This document shows, piece by piece, positions 17,089 to 25,739 of a stretch of 50,999 nt of DNA. This DNA is from Bryobacterales bacterium (GTDB taxonomy: Bacteria; Acidobacteriota; Terriglobia; Bryobacterales; Bryobacteraceae): positions 1 through 50,999 of the forward strand of contig JAEUQF010000249.1 of assembly GCA_016789745.1 (NCBI GenBank), read 5' to 3'. The notes below the pieces were generated by a model that was given only the letters and a program-made list of their open reading frames with translations, searched no databases and was not told the origin of the DNA. The first letter of the stretch is position 1, and the number at the start of each line of letters is the position of its first letter. The position numbers and the translations under genes were made by a program.

Positions 17089-17907
17089 ATGGATGTAGAC
17101 GAGGCGGAGCGCGAGCACGAGCAGGAGCGGGTGGCCGAGGAGCACGCGGCTATACCCGCCAACGTGGTCCACAAGGCGGTTCTCAAGCAGGGCAGGGAAG
17201 AGTTGGCGCGCACCTCGTCGGCACTGGCGTGGTCGGGTGTCGCCGGTGGCCTCTCGGTGTCGCTCTCCTTTCTGGCGGAGGCGCTGCTGCGGTCGCATGT
17301 GCCGGACCAGCCTTGGGCGCCGCTGGTGACGAAGCTGGGATATCCCGTCGGCTTTCTGGTGCTGGTGCTCGGACGGCAGCAGTTGTTCACCGAAAACACG
17401 CTTACCGCCGTGCTGCCGCTACTGGAGGACAAGAGTTGGGCCACCTTCGCACAGGTAGCGCGGCTGTGGGCGGTGGTATTGGTGGCGAATCTGACGGGCA
17501 TACATCTGGCGGCCTGGTTCTATGCGGCGACGCCCGTGGTGGAGGCGCCGGTCCGCCTGGCGATGCATGCCATCGGCACCGAGGTGTTCGGAGGCGACTT
17601 CCTCACGGTATTGGTGAAGGGAATCGTGGCGGGATGGCTGATCGCCCTGGTGGTCTGGTTGAAAGCAGCGGTCGATCACGCCGAGTTCGCGGCTATTGTA
17701 GTGCCGACCTACCTGGTGGGGCTGGGCGCATTCAGCCACATTGTCGTGGGCTCGGTCGAGGTGCTGTTTCTGGTGATGCGCGGGTCGTTGCCGTGGTTTG
17801 CGTACTTCAGCCAGTTCTTTGTGCCGGCCCTGATCGGCAACTGCCTGGGCGGCGTGCTGCTGGTGGCCGCGCTGAATCACGCGCAGGTGGTTTCGGGGAA
17901 GGAATAA
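17089..17907 (+). CDS. Formate/nitrite transporter (FNT) family protein
   Basis: 272 residues with a charged, probably helical N-terminus (residues 1-35, rich in E/R/H) ahead of six hydrophobic segments. Family landmarks are GRQQLFTENTLTAVLPLL in the second helix region, the half-helix motif VANLTGIHLAAW, and the matching C-terminal IGNCLGGVLLVAALNHAQV. FNT proteins are pentameric channels for small monovalent anions (formate, nitrite, hydrosulfide); the extended charged N-terminus resembles the YfdC subgroup. The neighbouring seven-haem cytochrome gene converges on it with a 6-bp gap, suggestive of but not proof of a nitrogen or formate link. Confidence 0.88.
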   Translation: MDVDEAEREHEQERVAEEHAAIPANVVHKAVLKQGREELARTSSALAWSGVAGGLSVSLSFLAEALLRSHVPDQPWAPLVTKLGYPVGFLVLVLGRQQLFTENTLTAVLPLLEDKSWATFAQVARLWAVVLVANLTGIHLAAWFYAATPVVEAPVRLAMHAIGTEVFGGDFLTVLVKGIVAGWLIALVVWLKAAVDHAEFAAIVVPTYLVGLGAFSHIVVGSVEVLFLVMRGSLPWFAYFSQFFVPALIGNCLGGVLLVAALNHAQVVSGKE

Positions 17908-17913
17908 CCAGAG

Positions 17914-18894
17914 CTATTCGGAGCGGTACACACGGATCCGGTGGTCGGTGAAGCGCAGGTAGGGCGCGGGGGAGCGCTGTTGCATGTGGCAATCGAGGCA
18001 CCCACCGGTGTTGCCGGCTTTGCAGGGTTTAGTGCCAGTGGAGTGGCAGCTACGGCACTTGGCTTCGTAGAAGGCAGGGTTACGCGTGGCGTTGCCGTGG
18101 GGGTTGTGGCAGTTGGTGCAAGTGAGCGCGGAACTTCCCCGGTAGCAGGCGCTGGCCAGCAGGCCGACCGGGGCGTAGCGGATGGAGAGAGGGTCTGTGA
18201 TTTCGGGAGTGGCGTCGGGCAGGCTCCCCGGCAGGCGATGACACGAGGCGCAAAGCGCGGTGATGGCGGCCTGTGTGCGGGGAGCAGGTTTGATGGCGTT
18301 GGCGGACCGCAGATGGGCCTTCGCCTCGCCGTGGCATCGCTCGCAGGTGACACCCGGGACCATGTCGCGCAGGTTCGGGCCGGGTTGCACGCCGGTAGCG
18401 TGACATTGAAAGCACTGGGTGACGACTTCAGGTTGCTGCGCCAGGCCGAGCGCGGCGCTGGCGGTGGTGGAAGCCGCGGCAGGATGGCCCATCGTAAGGC
18501 GTCCCGCCTTGACTTCCGCGTAATAGGAGACGCGATGCTCAAACCAGGTATTGCCGATACGGCCGACGGGTGTGGAGGCTTGAGCCCCGGAGCCGAAGGC
18601 CCAGATGAGCAGGCCGGTGGCGGTCTCCGGGCCTAACGTCGTGGTGACGTTCAACCCTTGGCGGGTGAGTTCATAGCGGAAGTCTACGCCGGACCGTTCT
18701 CGTAGCGGCTGGGCGGCCAGCAACTCCGGCACCGGTGTGTCGATGATGCGACGCAGGGCAAGGGCGTGATGGCTTCGTGTTTGCGTCACATACTGGGTGG
18801 GATGGCAGGGCTGGCAGGCCGCGGGTCCGGCAACGTCAGCCGCCGGCGCGCCGATGGACAAGCAGACCAGTGCCCATGGATACCTCACAGTCAT
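17914..18894 (-). CDS. Seven-haem c-type cytochrome
   Basis: 326 residues from ATG 18894 (signal peptide MTVRYPWALVCLSIGAPAAD); an in-frame ATG at 18909 adds five residues. Seven CxxCH haem sites appear in order: CQPCH (27-31), CFQCH (~160), CERCH (~184), CASCH (~216), CTNCH (~260), CRSCH (~281) and CLDCH (~299). A ~130-residue beta-rich stretch between haems 1 and 2 carries extra His residues that could be distal ligands. The CTNCHNPHG motif is typical of periplasmic NrfB/c554-like multihaem proteins. Redox partner unknown. Its start region overlaps that of the divergent TPR gene. Confidence 0.85.
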   Translation of the reverse strand: MTVRYPWALVCLSIGAPAADVAGPAACQPCHPTQYVTQTRSHHALALRRIIDTPVPELLAAQPLRERSGVDFRYELTRQGLNVTTTLGPETATGLLIWAFGSGAQASTPVGRIGNTWFEHRVSYYAEVKAGRLTMGHPAAASTTASAALGLAQQPEVVTQCFQCHATGVQPGPNLRDMVPGVTCERCHGEAKAHLRSANAIKPAPRTQAAITALCASCHRLPGSLPDATPEITDPLSIRYAPVGLLASACYRGSSALTCTNCHNPHGNATRNPAFYEAKCRSCHSTGTKPCKAGNTGGCLDCHMQQRSPAPYLRFTDHRIRVYRSE

Positions 18895-18910
18895 ACATAA
18901 TATCGGCATG
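18895..18910. promoter_or_regulatory. Minimal divergent promoter region between cytochrome and TPR genes
   Basis: The AT-rich string ACATAATATCGGC separates two divergent starts. CATAAT (18896-18901) would place a transcription start about 7 nt on, at the ATG of the TPR gene (18908), suggesting a leaderless message. No clear -35 is seen. Confidence 0.3.
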
Positions 18911-19798
18911 TGGGCCGCCGGAGTGCTGGGATTGTGGCTGCTGCAAGGGGTAACGCCGCCGGAGGTGGAGCGTCACCTGGCGGCGGGTGCCTCTCAGAAG
19001 GCGCTCGACCGTCTGGCCGAAACCGACGTCCGGGATGCCGCCTGGTATAGTGCGGCCTCGCGCGCCTGGGATGGCCTCAATGATCCGGCGAAGGCCGTGC
19101 GGTTCGCGGAAAACGCCCTCGGCCTGGAGCCCGGCAATCCGATCTACCATGCGCGACTGGGACAGATCTTCCTGGCCCGCAACACGCCGAAAGCGGCCTT
19201 TGAGATCTTCACCGAGGCTGCGGCACTGTTCCCGGACAACTTCGTGGTGCGGCTGGGCCGCGGGCTGGCTGCCAAGGAGCTGCAACTCTACGAGGATGCG
19301 GAGCACGAGTTGCGCTGGTGTCTGGGGAATCAGCCCGGGGCGCCGTTGGCGTTTGATGCCCTGGCGACGATTTACGTACAGCAAGCGCGATTTCCCGACG
19401 CCGGTGCGCTGGCCGAAGCCTTCGTGAAAGCCAATGCCGGCGATTATCGTGGTCCATACTTCCAGGCGGCGGCTCGCGAGGGGCAGCAGTTGGGGGATGG
19501 CGAAACGTTGCGGCTGGTTGACCTGAGTCTACAGCGCAATCCGCGATTCGCAGCGGCCCATGCACTACGGGGGAAAATCCTGCTGAAACAGAAGAAACTG
19601 GCGGAGGCCACCGCCAGTTTGAAGGCGGCGATCACGTATCGTCCCGACCTGGTGCAGGCTCACTTGCTATTGGCACGCGCATACCGCGAGGCCGGTGATG
19701 CGGCAGGAGCCGCGCGGGAATTCGAGACGGTAAGGCAGTTGAAGGCCAGGGAACAGGAGCCCCGGCCTTCTTTGCTTTATCATCGCGGCGGGAAATGA
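18908..19798 (+). CDS. Secreted or anchored TPR-repeat protein
   Basis: 296 residues from ATG 18908, beginning with a short hydrophobic leader (MWAAGVLGLWLLQG). At least six TPR-like helical pairs follow, for example PAKAVRFAENALGLEPGNPIYHARLGQIFLA, APLAFDALATIYVQQARFPDAGALAEAFVKA and QKKLAEATASLKAAITYRPDLVQAHLLLARAYREAG. The role is probably as a protein-interaction scaffold. Earlier in-frame ATGs (18797, 18854) would overlap the oppositely oriented cytochrome coding region and are disfavoured. The stop TGA (19796-19798) directly touches the convergent stop of the TonB receptor gene with no spacer. Confidence 0.8.
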   Translation: MWAAGVLGLWLLQGVTPPEVERHLAAGASQKALDRLAETDVRDAAWYSAASRAWDGLNDPAKAVRFAENALGLEPGNPIYHARLGQIFLARNTPKAAFEIFTEAAALFPDNFVVRLGRGLAAKELQLYEDAEHELRWCLGNQPGAPLAFDALATIYVQQARFPDAGALAEAFVKANAGDYRGPYFQAAAREGQQLGDGETLRLVDLSLQRNPRFAAAHALRGKILLKQKKLAEATASLKAAITYRPDLVQAHLLLARAYREAGDAAGAAREFETVRQLKAREQEPRPSLLYHRGGK

Positions 19799-22700
19799 TC
19801 AGAACTGCAGCCGCATCGCCAACTGCAATTGGCGCGGGCTATTGCTGACGCTCGTGATGCGGCCAACCGTGGCCGACCCGATGGTCACGTTGGGATTGGC
19901 GAAGTACGGCGTGTTCGTGAAGTTATAGAACTCGCCGCGGACCTGGAGGTTCGTGCCTTCCCGAATCTTATCCAGGTGGAAGCGCTTGCCGAGCACGAAA
20001 TCGAAGTTGCGCTGGCCCGGTCCCCAGATGACGCCACGGCCGGAATTGCCGATGGTGTAGAGGGCCGGAGTCGCAAAAGCGCTGGTATCGAAGAAACGCT
20101 CGGTGCTGCGTTCGGAACTATTCAGGTTGGGGTTGCGAAGGATGTTCGGCACGTTCAGGTTGTTGGCACAGGCGCAGGTGTCGATGCTGACACCGGGCGT
20201 CAGCGGGAAGCCGGCCTGGAACGTGACGATGCCGTTCAACTCCCATCCCCCGATAACGGCATCGGCGACGGGGCCTTGTGCCCACTTGTGGCCTTTACCG
20301 AACGGCAGCGTGTAGCTGAATCCGGAGGTCAGGCGATAAGGAGCGCTGTCGGGCGAGATACCGCGGTCCAGTTGGCGATTGCCCACCGGATCGCGCCAGC
20401 CCTGTTCGCCGACGTTCATGAGCTTCTGCCAGGTAAACGACGTGAGGAATCCAAGTCCGGAGGCGAAGCGGCGTTCTGCCTTCATCTGGAAAGAATTGTA
20501 GTTGGAACTGCCGATCCAGCTTTGGCTGGTGACGCCGCCAGGGTACTGCGGGTAAGGAATGAACGGCGCGATGCGGCGGCCCTGCGCCTGCGGCGCCAGG
20601 TTTACGGGAATGGCGTTGGCGTTATAAGCGCCGTAGTGCAGGTGCGACCCCTTGCTGCCGGCATAGCCGACTTCCACCATAATCTGTTTGATTTCCCTCT
20701 GGATGTTGAAGTTCCACTGCTGGAAGTAGGACATCGGGTTGTCGTCCGGATAAATGGAGACGGCCGTGGCGTTGCGGCCCGTCTTGTCGGCAGGCGCATA
20801 GGGGACGCGGTCGAGCGTGGTACGCCAGGTCACCTGATCCAAGGTGTTGTAGCGGCCGACATCGGCATCGGCGAAGATCGGGTCCGACTGCATGAAGCCG
20901 AAGGCACCGCTGCTCATCGTACCCACCGCGAAGATGCCGTAGCCGCCGCGGATGACGGTCCGATTATCGCCGAACGGGCTATAGGCGAACCCGAAGCGAG
21001 GACCGAAGTTGTTCCAGTCGTTCTTCCAGGGCGTGTTGCGGAAGCCATTGGTGCCGAATTGGATGTACTCGCCCTTGTTCAGATCAAAGACACCGCTGCG
21101 GTTCTGCGCTTCGTTGTAGTAGAGCGGTGCATCCCAGCGCAGACCCAGGTTCAGCGTGAGTTTGCGGCTGAGGCGAATGTCGTCCTGGACGAACAGCGCG
21201 TAGACGGAGGTGCGGGATTTGAAGAAGCCGGGGAAGATGCGATAGCCCATCTGGGCGGGCAAGCCCAGCAGGAAGCTGGCGTAGTCGAAGCCCGTACCGT
21301 TAATGCCGCGCTGGTCGGTGAAGATGGGCTGGAAGCGCCATAGCGTGGTGCCGGGATTCGGCTGCAGGTTGTCGGTGCGGATCTTCCGCACTTCGCCTCC
21401 AAAGCGGATGTTGTGCCGGGCCAGCATCAGCGATGTCACGTTCACCAGGCTCTTGCTGTCCTGCAGTTCGAAGAAGAGCGTATCGCTGGTGGCGCCAAGC
21501 CGGGCGAAGTTGGTCCATTGGAAATCCGGAGTGCCGAGTTTATCGTCGCCATTCGGCAGGCCCATGATGCCCAGCGAGTTCGTGCTGACTTCGCCGAAGC
21601 CCGGAACAGGGCGTTTCGGATAGGTCTGGAACCAGCCCAGGTGGAAGCTGTTCGTCATGCGCGGACCGAAGATGTGAATGTGATTGAAGACAGCCTGCCG
21701 GGCGCTGTTGCGCGTATAGATGCCCTGGCCGAGTACCCCGGGAACGCCGCCACCCGCATTCGGGTTCGGGAAGGGCTGCGGGGGCACCTGATCGGTCTTG
21801 CGGAAGGAATAGCGGGCCATGATCTTGTCGTTGGACGAGAAGTTATGGTCGCCCTTCAGATCCCATTCGGTCGGGTCGTCCTTCACGCTGCCGAAGGCTG
21901 TGTAGTTGGCGAAGTCCGCGTTGATCTGCGGATCGGGGAACAGTTTCTGGATGTTGAGTGCCGCGGGACTCAGCCGGTTGGCGGGAATCGTGTTGTTCGG
22001 GAACGCGTCGCGCACCAGTACCGATTGGCCGGAGGCGTTGGTGACGTTGCGGCCGCTTAAAGGGTCGAAGATCTGGTTGCGGAAGACGGCGCGTCCCAAC
22101 GCATCGGTGCCCACCTGCGGGCCCAGAATGCTGGAGAAGTTTCCAGCTTTAAAGGCCGGCGTGGGCACGCTGAGGTTATTAAACGCCTGTGCGGACCGCT
22201 GCTTGGTGAACTGAATGTCGAAGAAGAAGAACGTTCGGTTCTTGATGACCGGTCCGCCGATGGTGCCGCCGTACTGGTTGCGCTTGATCACGGGGACGGT
22301 GTGGGTGTAGTAGTTGCCGGCGTTCAGTTTGTCGTTGCGCAGAAACTCGAACAAGCTGCCGTGGAAGGCGTTGGTACCGGACTTGGTGGTGGAGGTCATC
22401 ACGCCGCCGCTCGATTCGCCATACTCGGCGGAGAAGCTATTGGTGAGCACCTTGAACTCGTCTACCACATCGGGATTGGGGTTCACCGGATTGCCGGACC
22501 AGACGTGGTTGCTGGAGTGCGCGCCATCGATGTAGTACGGATCCTTGCGGACCAGGCCGCCCTGCGTGACGGTATTGCCGTCGCGATTCTGCGCGATCCC
22601 CGGCACCAGCAACCGGAAGTCCTGCGGGTTACGGCCGATGCTGGGCAGGGCGATCAGTTCGCGCGTGGCAACCGTCGTACTGAGTTGGCCGGTCTCGGTC

Positions 22701-23065
22701 TCCACCAGCGGCGTGGTGGCCTCGACGTTCACCGTTTCCGTTGCCGTGCCGGTCTCCAGTGGGATGTCGATGCGGAGTTGGCGGGTCATCTCCAGATTGA
22801 CATTCTGGCGAACGAATTTCTTGAAGCCCGCAGCCTCGGCCTCGACAAGAAAAGTGCCGGGCGGAAGGTTCGGAATAGTGTAATTCCCTACCGAATCGGT
22901 TGTGGAATTCGAAACGATTCCGGTTCCTGCGTTTGTCACCGTTATCTTCACGTTTGGCACCACGGCGCCAGACGCATCAGTGGCGGTTCCTACGATGGAG
23001 CTGCTGATTGTTTGTGAATATCCGCAAAGTGTAGCGGAAAAGAAAAATAGAGATATGCGAAGCAT
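19799..23065 (-). CDS. TonB-dependent receptor (Oar-like) with carboxypeptidase-regulatory-like N-domain
   Basis: 1088 residues from ATG 23065, with GGGAGG about 11 nt upstream. The order is: signal peptide (MLRISLFFFSATLCGYSQ); a carboxypeptidase-regulatory-like Ig domain (about 20-105: VVPNVKITVTNAGTG, GNYTIPNLPPGTFLVEAEAAGFK); a plug (about 115-230: LPSIGRNPQDFRLLVPGIAQ, YYIDGAHSSNHVW, NSFSAEYGESSGGVMTSTTK); then a long beta-barrel ending in QLQLAMRLQF with the C-terminal Phe expected by the BAM machinery. Acidobacteria carry many such receptors for oligosaccharide or other large-substrate uptake. A LacI-type palindrome lies just upstream, so sugar-responsive control is inferred. Confidence 0.9.
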   Translation of the reverse strand: MLRISLFFFSATLCGYSQTISSSIVGTATDASGAVVPNVKITVTNAGTGIVSNSTTDSVGNYTIPNLPPGTFLVEAEAAGFKKFVRQNVNLEMTRQLRIDIPLETGTATETVNVEATTPLVETETGQLSTTVATRELIALPSIGRNPQDFRLLVPGIAQNRDGNTVTQGGLVRKDPYYIDGAHSSNHVWSGNPVNPNPDVVDEFKVLTNSFSAEYGESSGGVMTSTTKSGTNAFHGSLFEFLRNDKLNAGNYYTHTVPVIKRNQYGGTIGGPVIKNRTFFFFDIQFTKQRSAQAFNNLSVPTPAFKAGNFSSILGPQVGTDALGRAVFRNQIFDPLSGRNVTNASGQSVLVRDAFPNNTIPANRLSPAALNIQKLFPDPQINADFANYTAFGSVKDDPTEWDLKGDHNFSSNDKIMARYSFRKTDQVPPQPFPNPNAGGGVPGVLGQGIYTRNSARQAVFNHIHIFGPRMTNSFHLGWFQTYPKRPVPGFGEVSTNSLGIMGLPNGDDKLGTPDFQWTNFARLGATSDTLFFELQDSKSLVNVTSLMLARHNIRFGGEVRKIRTDNLQPNPGTTLWRFQPIFTDQRGINGTGFDYASFLLGLPAQMGYRIFPGFFKSRTSVYALFVQDDIRLSRKLTLNLGLRWDAPLYYNEAQNRSGVFDLNKGEYIQFGTNGFRNTPWKNDWNNFGPRFGFAYSPFGDNRTVIRGGYGIFAVGTMSSGAFGFMQSDPIFADADVGRYNTLDQVTWRTTLDRVPYAPADKTGRNATAVSIYPDDNPMSYFQQWNFNIQREIKQIMVEVGYAGSKGSHLHYGAYNANAIPVNLAPQAQGRRIAPFIPYPQYPGGVTSQSWIGSSNYNSFQMKAERRFASGLGFLTSFTWQKLMNVGEQGWRDPVGNRQLDRGISPDSAPYRLTSGFSYTLPFGKGHKWAQGPVADAVIGGWELNGIVTFQAGFPLTPGVSIDTCACANNLNVPNILRNPNLNSSERSTERFFDTSAFATPALYTIGNSGRGVIWGPGQRNFDFVLGKRFHLDKIREGTNLQVRGEFYNFTNTPYFANPNVTIGSATVGRITSVSNSPRQLQLAMRLQF

Positions 23066-23083
23066 CCTTGGCCTCCCGTGTTG

Positions 23084-23096
23084 GGGAGTATATATC
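23084..23096 (-). promoter_or_regulatory. -10-like element of the TonB receptor promoter
   Basis: On the minus strand GATATATACT supplies TATACT, about 20 bp before the start codon and immediately downstream of the CGAAACGTTTCG palindrome. The -35 match is poor (TGGCGA at 18-bp spacing). Bound regulator would sit between the promoter elements and block initiation. Confidence 0.4.
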
Positions 23097-23101
23097 AATC
23101 T

Positions 23102-23113
23102 CGAAACGTTTCG
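23102..23113. promoter_or_regulatory. LacI-family operator CGAAACGTTTCG
   Basis: A perfect 12-bp palindrome with central CG in the 157-bp divergent region between the TonB receptor and the secreted propeller gene. This is the classic half-site layout recognised by LacI-family regulators. The LacI regulator encoded at 24663-25733 lies on the same plus-strand unit, so autoregulation and control of the receptor are a reasonable inference. Confidence 0.65.
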
Positions 23114-23222
23114 CCAGCGTTGTGATGCGCTGCGCCTCTTGTGCGTGATTGCCACTCCTTTGTTGCCCCCTACCGGAATCCGCTGCCGCGCCTGCATGCG
23201 TACTGGTAGGCAAAGGACAACC

Positions 23223-24128
23223 ATGAACCGACTCTTCCTGACTTTCCTGCTTATGCTACCCGCCTTGTCTGCGCAGACCCTGACCGTGACCCCGGCCGCC
23301 ACGCCCGGCGACTATGCCAGCCCGCTCGATGCCGCGCCAGATCCGCAGGGCAACTTCTTCTACTACACGGCAGCCGGTCCGGCCGGCGCGAGTGTGTTCA
23401 AGGTGGCTGCCTCGGGCGGTCCAGTCACCGCACTGGCCGCCGGCGCGCCGCTGGTGAATCCGGTTGGCGTGGTGGCGTCGACCGACGGCGCGCGGGTCTA
23501 CGTTGCCGATACGCGGGCCTATGCGGCGCCCGGGCGGGTGGGCCAAATCTTTGTGATCGACACCAATAGCGGTGCCGTCCGGACGCTGCCCGCCGTGGCG
23601 GGCCTCCAGGCGCGGGCGCTCGACATTGTCTCCGAAGGCGGCCGTGACGTTCTCTTCGTAGCGGGCCGGAACGGATTGGGGCAGCCTGCCATTTACCGGT
23701 TGGTCGTGGGCGAGGAGCAGGCCGCGCCGCTTCACCAGGGCGCACCCCTTGTAGAACCTGGCGGGATCGCGGTCAGCTCCGGCGGAGACGTGTACGTCGC
23801 CGACCGGGGCGATCATCCCTTTGCCGGTGCCGTGTACCGGTTGCGGGACCGGGCCATGACAATCATCGTGGAGTCGATGCGCGCGGGCGACCCGGCGGGC
23901 ATTGCGCTGACACGGGATGAATCCACCTTGCTTGTATCGGCTTTGCAGTCCCATCGCAAACGGGCGCAGGTGCTGCTGGTGGACCTTGCCACGCTTGAGA
24001 CGCAAGCCGTAACAGCGGTAGTCGGGCAGCATCCGGCAGCGGGTGGATTGCACCGGGCCCGCCTGGTTGACGTGTTTGCCTGGGCAGATTCGGAGCCGCC
24101 CGGCGTGATCTACCGCGTCCGGAAGTGA
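23223..24128 (+). CDS. Secreted SMP-30/NHL-like beta-propeller protein
   Basis: 301 residues from ATG 23223 (AAAGGA 5 nt upstream), signal peptide MNRLFLTFLLMLPALSAQ. Repeated propeller strands are visible: PLVNPVGVVASTDGARVYVADT, QIFVIDTNSGAVRTLP, PLVEPGGIAVSSGGDVYVADRG and DPAGIALTRDESTLLVSA. The spacing suggests six or seven blades. SMP-30-type catalytic residues cannot be confirmed. Divergent from the TonB receptor and followed after 18 bp by a small secreted protein and then LacI, it probably belongs to the same regulon, either as binding protein or as lactonase-like enzyme. Confidence 0.75.
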   Translation: MNRLFLTFLLMLPALSAQTLTVTPAATPGDYASPLDAAPDPQGNFFYYTAAGPAGASVFKVAASGGPVTALAAGAPLVNPVGVVASTDGARVYVADTRAYAAPGRVGQIFVIDTNSGAVRTLPAVAGLQARALDIVSEGGRDVLFVAGRNGLGQPAIYRLVVGEEQAAPLHQGAPLVEPGGIAVSSGGDVYVADRGDHPFAGAVYRLRDRAMTIIVESMRAGDPAGIALTRDESTLLVSALQSHRKRAQVLLVDLATLETQAVTAVVGQHPAAGGLHRARLVDVFAWADSEPPGVIYRVRK

Positions 24129-24146
24129 ACGCGCTACGCTCGGAGA

Positions 24147-24623
24147 GTGCGCACTCTGCTGGCACTCACCGCCCTGACTGTGGCCTTGCTGCCTGCTCAG
24201 CATGACCATGACGACGAGCATCCCAAGGACTTCAAGGGCGTGCTGCAGGCGCTGCTGCGGGCCAGCCGCGAGAACCTGGTGCCCTTAAAGACCGTGCGGA
24301 TCGAAATGCGGCCCGGGCGCACGTACTGGTATGAGGTGGAGATCACGCTGCCCGGAGCGCGCCAGTGCCGCATCTATGAGCATCCGCGGCCGGTGTACCG
24401 CTGCGAACTGCCGGGCAGCGCGTACGCCAACCTGGTGAAGGATGTCGCCAGCGTGTTGGGCAGTGAGCAGTGGAAACAGGTGGCGGCAGCGCAGTCGGCT
24501 CGCTTTGTGCCGGCCAATCCGCGCCGCGACGCGCTGCTGGAAGTCCGCGTCAAAGGCGCCAAGGCTGCTGCCGTGGTGGAGTTCCTGCTCTACGGCGTGG
24601 ACCGCGACGGCATCTACCAATAA
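24147..24623 (+). CDS. Small secreted protein of unknown function, His/Asp-rich N-terminus
   Basis: 158 residues from GTG 24147 with CGGAG immediately upstream. Signal peptide MRTLLALTALTVALLPAQ, then the acidic-histidine stretch HDHDDEHPKDF that could bind a metal. The rest is an alpha/beta domain with RTYWYEVEITLPGARQCRIYE and a pair of Cys (residues about 75 and 85). No family recognised. It sits between the propeller gene and lacI-type gene on the same strand and is probably cotranscribed. Confidence 0.6.
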   Translation: MRTLLALTALTVALLPAQHDHDDEHPKDFKGVLQALLRASRENLVPLKTVRIEMRPGRTYWYEVEITLPGARQCRIYEHPRPVYRCELPGSAYANLVKDVASVLGSEQWKQVAAAQSARFVPANPRRDALLEVRVKGAKAAAVVEFLLYGVDRDGIYQ

Positions 24624-24662
24624 CGGCCGCGTGCTTCCGTTTGTGGGTCTCCGGATTCTACA

Positions 24663-25733
24663 ATGGAAGAGTCGGCATACTTTATGGCAAAACGCGGCGC
24701 CGATGGGCGTCCACCCAGGGTGACGATTCAGGATGTGGCCCGGCTGGCCGATGTCTCGGTCGCCACCGTATCAGCGGTAATCAACGGCAACGTACCGGTA
24801 AGTGAGAAGCGCACCGAGCGCGTTCGCGCCGCAATGGCGGCCCTGCGCTACCAGCCCGATGAGCGCGCTCGCACCTTGCGCACCGGTCGCAGCCGCATGT
24901 TGGGCCTCGTGATCCCGGATGTCACCAATCCGTTCTATCCCGAGATGCTGCGCGAGATCGAACACGCCGCCCGCGTGCGCGATCACTCCGTGCTGCTGTG
25001 CGACAGCAACAACGACCCGGAGCAGGAGCGGCGTCACCTGGAAGCACTCTATGCACGCCGTGTCGATGGCGCTCTGGTGGCCTGCGTCGATTCGAAAGTC
25101 TCCTATGACTGGCTGGATCCGCTGGGCTTCCCCGTCGTTTTCTTTGAGCGCTACCCCTTCAGCGGCCATTACCAGGCCATCTCCACCGATCACCGCGCGG
25201 CGTCCTTCCACGCCACCAAGCATCTGATCCAGTTCGGCCACCGGCGCATCGCCTTCTTCCTTACTAATCCCGATTTGTCCAGCAGTTCCGAACGCACTGC
25301 CGGTTACCAGGCAGCCTTTGCCGATGCCGGCGTGCCCATGCCGCCCAGCATGCTCATTGCGCATGTGGAAGGCGCCCAGGGCGGCTACAACGCCATGCGG
25401 CGGCTCTGCGCCAATCCCGAAAAGCGCCCCACCGCGCTGCTCTGCACCAATAGCGTGCTGCTGCTTGGCGCCGCCCGCGCTGCCCGCGAGTCCGGCCTGC
25501 AGTGCCCGCGCGACATCAGCCTGATCTGCTTTGATAATCCCGTCTGGACCGAGCACTTCCCGCCCGCCATCACCACGCTCGCCCAGCCAAAAGGCGAGAT
25601 CGCCCGCCGCGCCCTGGAACTCCTGCTCGCACGCATCGAGAAGAAAGCGCCGACGCTCGAAGAAAGCACTATCGAGTGGTTGAAGGATGAACTGGTGGTT
25701 CGTGAATCCACCGGCCCCGCCCCAACCCCCTAG
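24663..25733 (+). CDS. LacI-family transcriptional regulator
   Basis: 356 residues from ATG 24663; ATG 24684 (MAKRGADG) is an equally plausible start and would give 349. The helix-turn-helix is TIQDVARLADVSVATVSAVING (about 20-41) with the hinge ALRYQPDERARTLRTG (about 58-73), whose Leu is the residue that intercalates in LacI operators. A periplasmic-binding-protein-like effector domain follows (MLGLVIPDVTNPFYPEML, VDGALVACVDSK, TDHRAASFHATKHLIQFGHRRIAF, ISLICFDNPVWTEHFPPAITTL). Its likely target is the palindrome at 23102-23113. The effector is unknown, probably a sugar. The stop converges on the next gene with a 6-bp gap. Confidence 0.92.
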   Translation: MEESAYFMAKRGADGRPPRVTIQDVARLADVSVATVSAVINGNVPVSEKRTERVRAAMAALRYQPDERARTLRTGRSRMLGLVIPDVTNPFYPEMLREIEHAARVRDHSVLLCDSNNDPEQERRHLEALYARRVDGALVACVDSKVSYDWLDPLGFPVVFFERYPFSGHYQAISTDHRAASFHATKHLIQFGHRRIAFFLTNPDLSSSSERTAGYQAAFADAGVPMPPSMLIAHVEGAQGGYNAMRRLCANPEKRPTALLCTNSVLLLGAARAARESGLQCPRDISLICFDNPVWTEHFPPAITTLAQPKGEIARRALELLLARIEKKAPTLEESTIEWLKDELVVRESTGPAPTP

Positions 25734-25739
25734 TACCCG

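Noticed and set aside
16977..17501. N-terminal extension of the Gfo/Idh/MocA gene upstream of 16976
   Set aside because: The extension lies antisense to the FNT transporter gene, and the Tat signal starts right after ATG 16976.
17089..18894. FNT/cytochrome pair called as a nitrite reduction operon
   Set aside because: The genes are convergent, not cotranscribed, and the cytochrome lacks the special active-site haem motif of NrfA, so no pathway is claimed.
19829..21343. 504-codon plus-strand frame opposite the TonB receptor
   Set aside because: Composition is Val/Ala/Arg/Glu/Gly-rich with no motifs, while the minus strand encodes a receptor barrel with proper ending.
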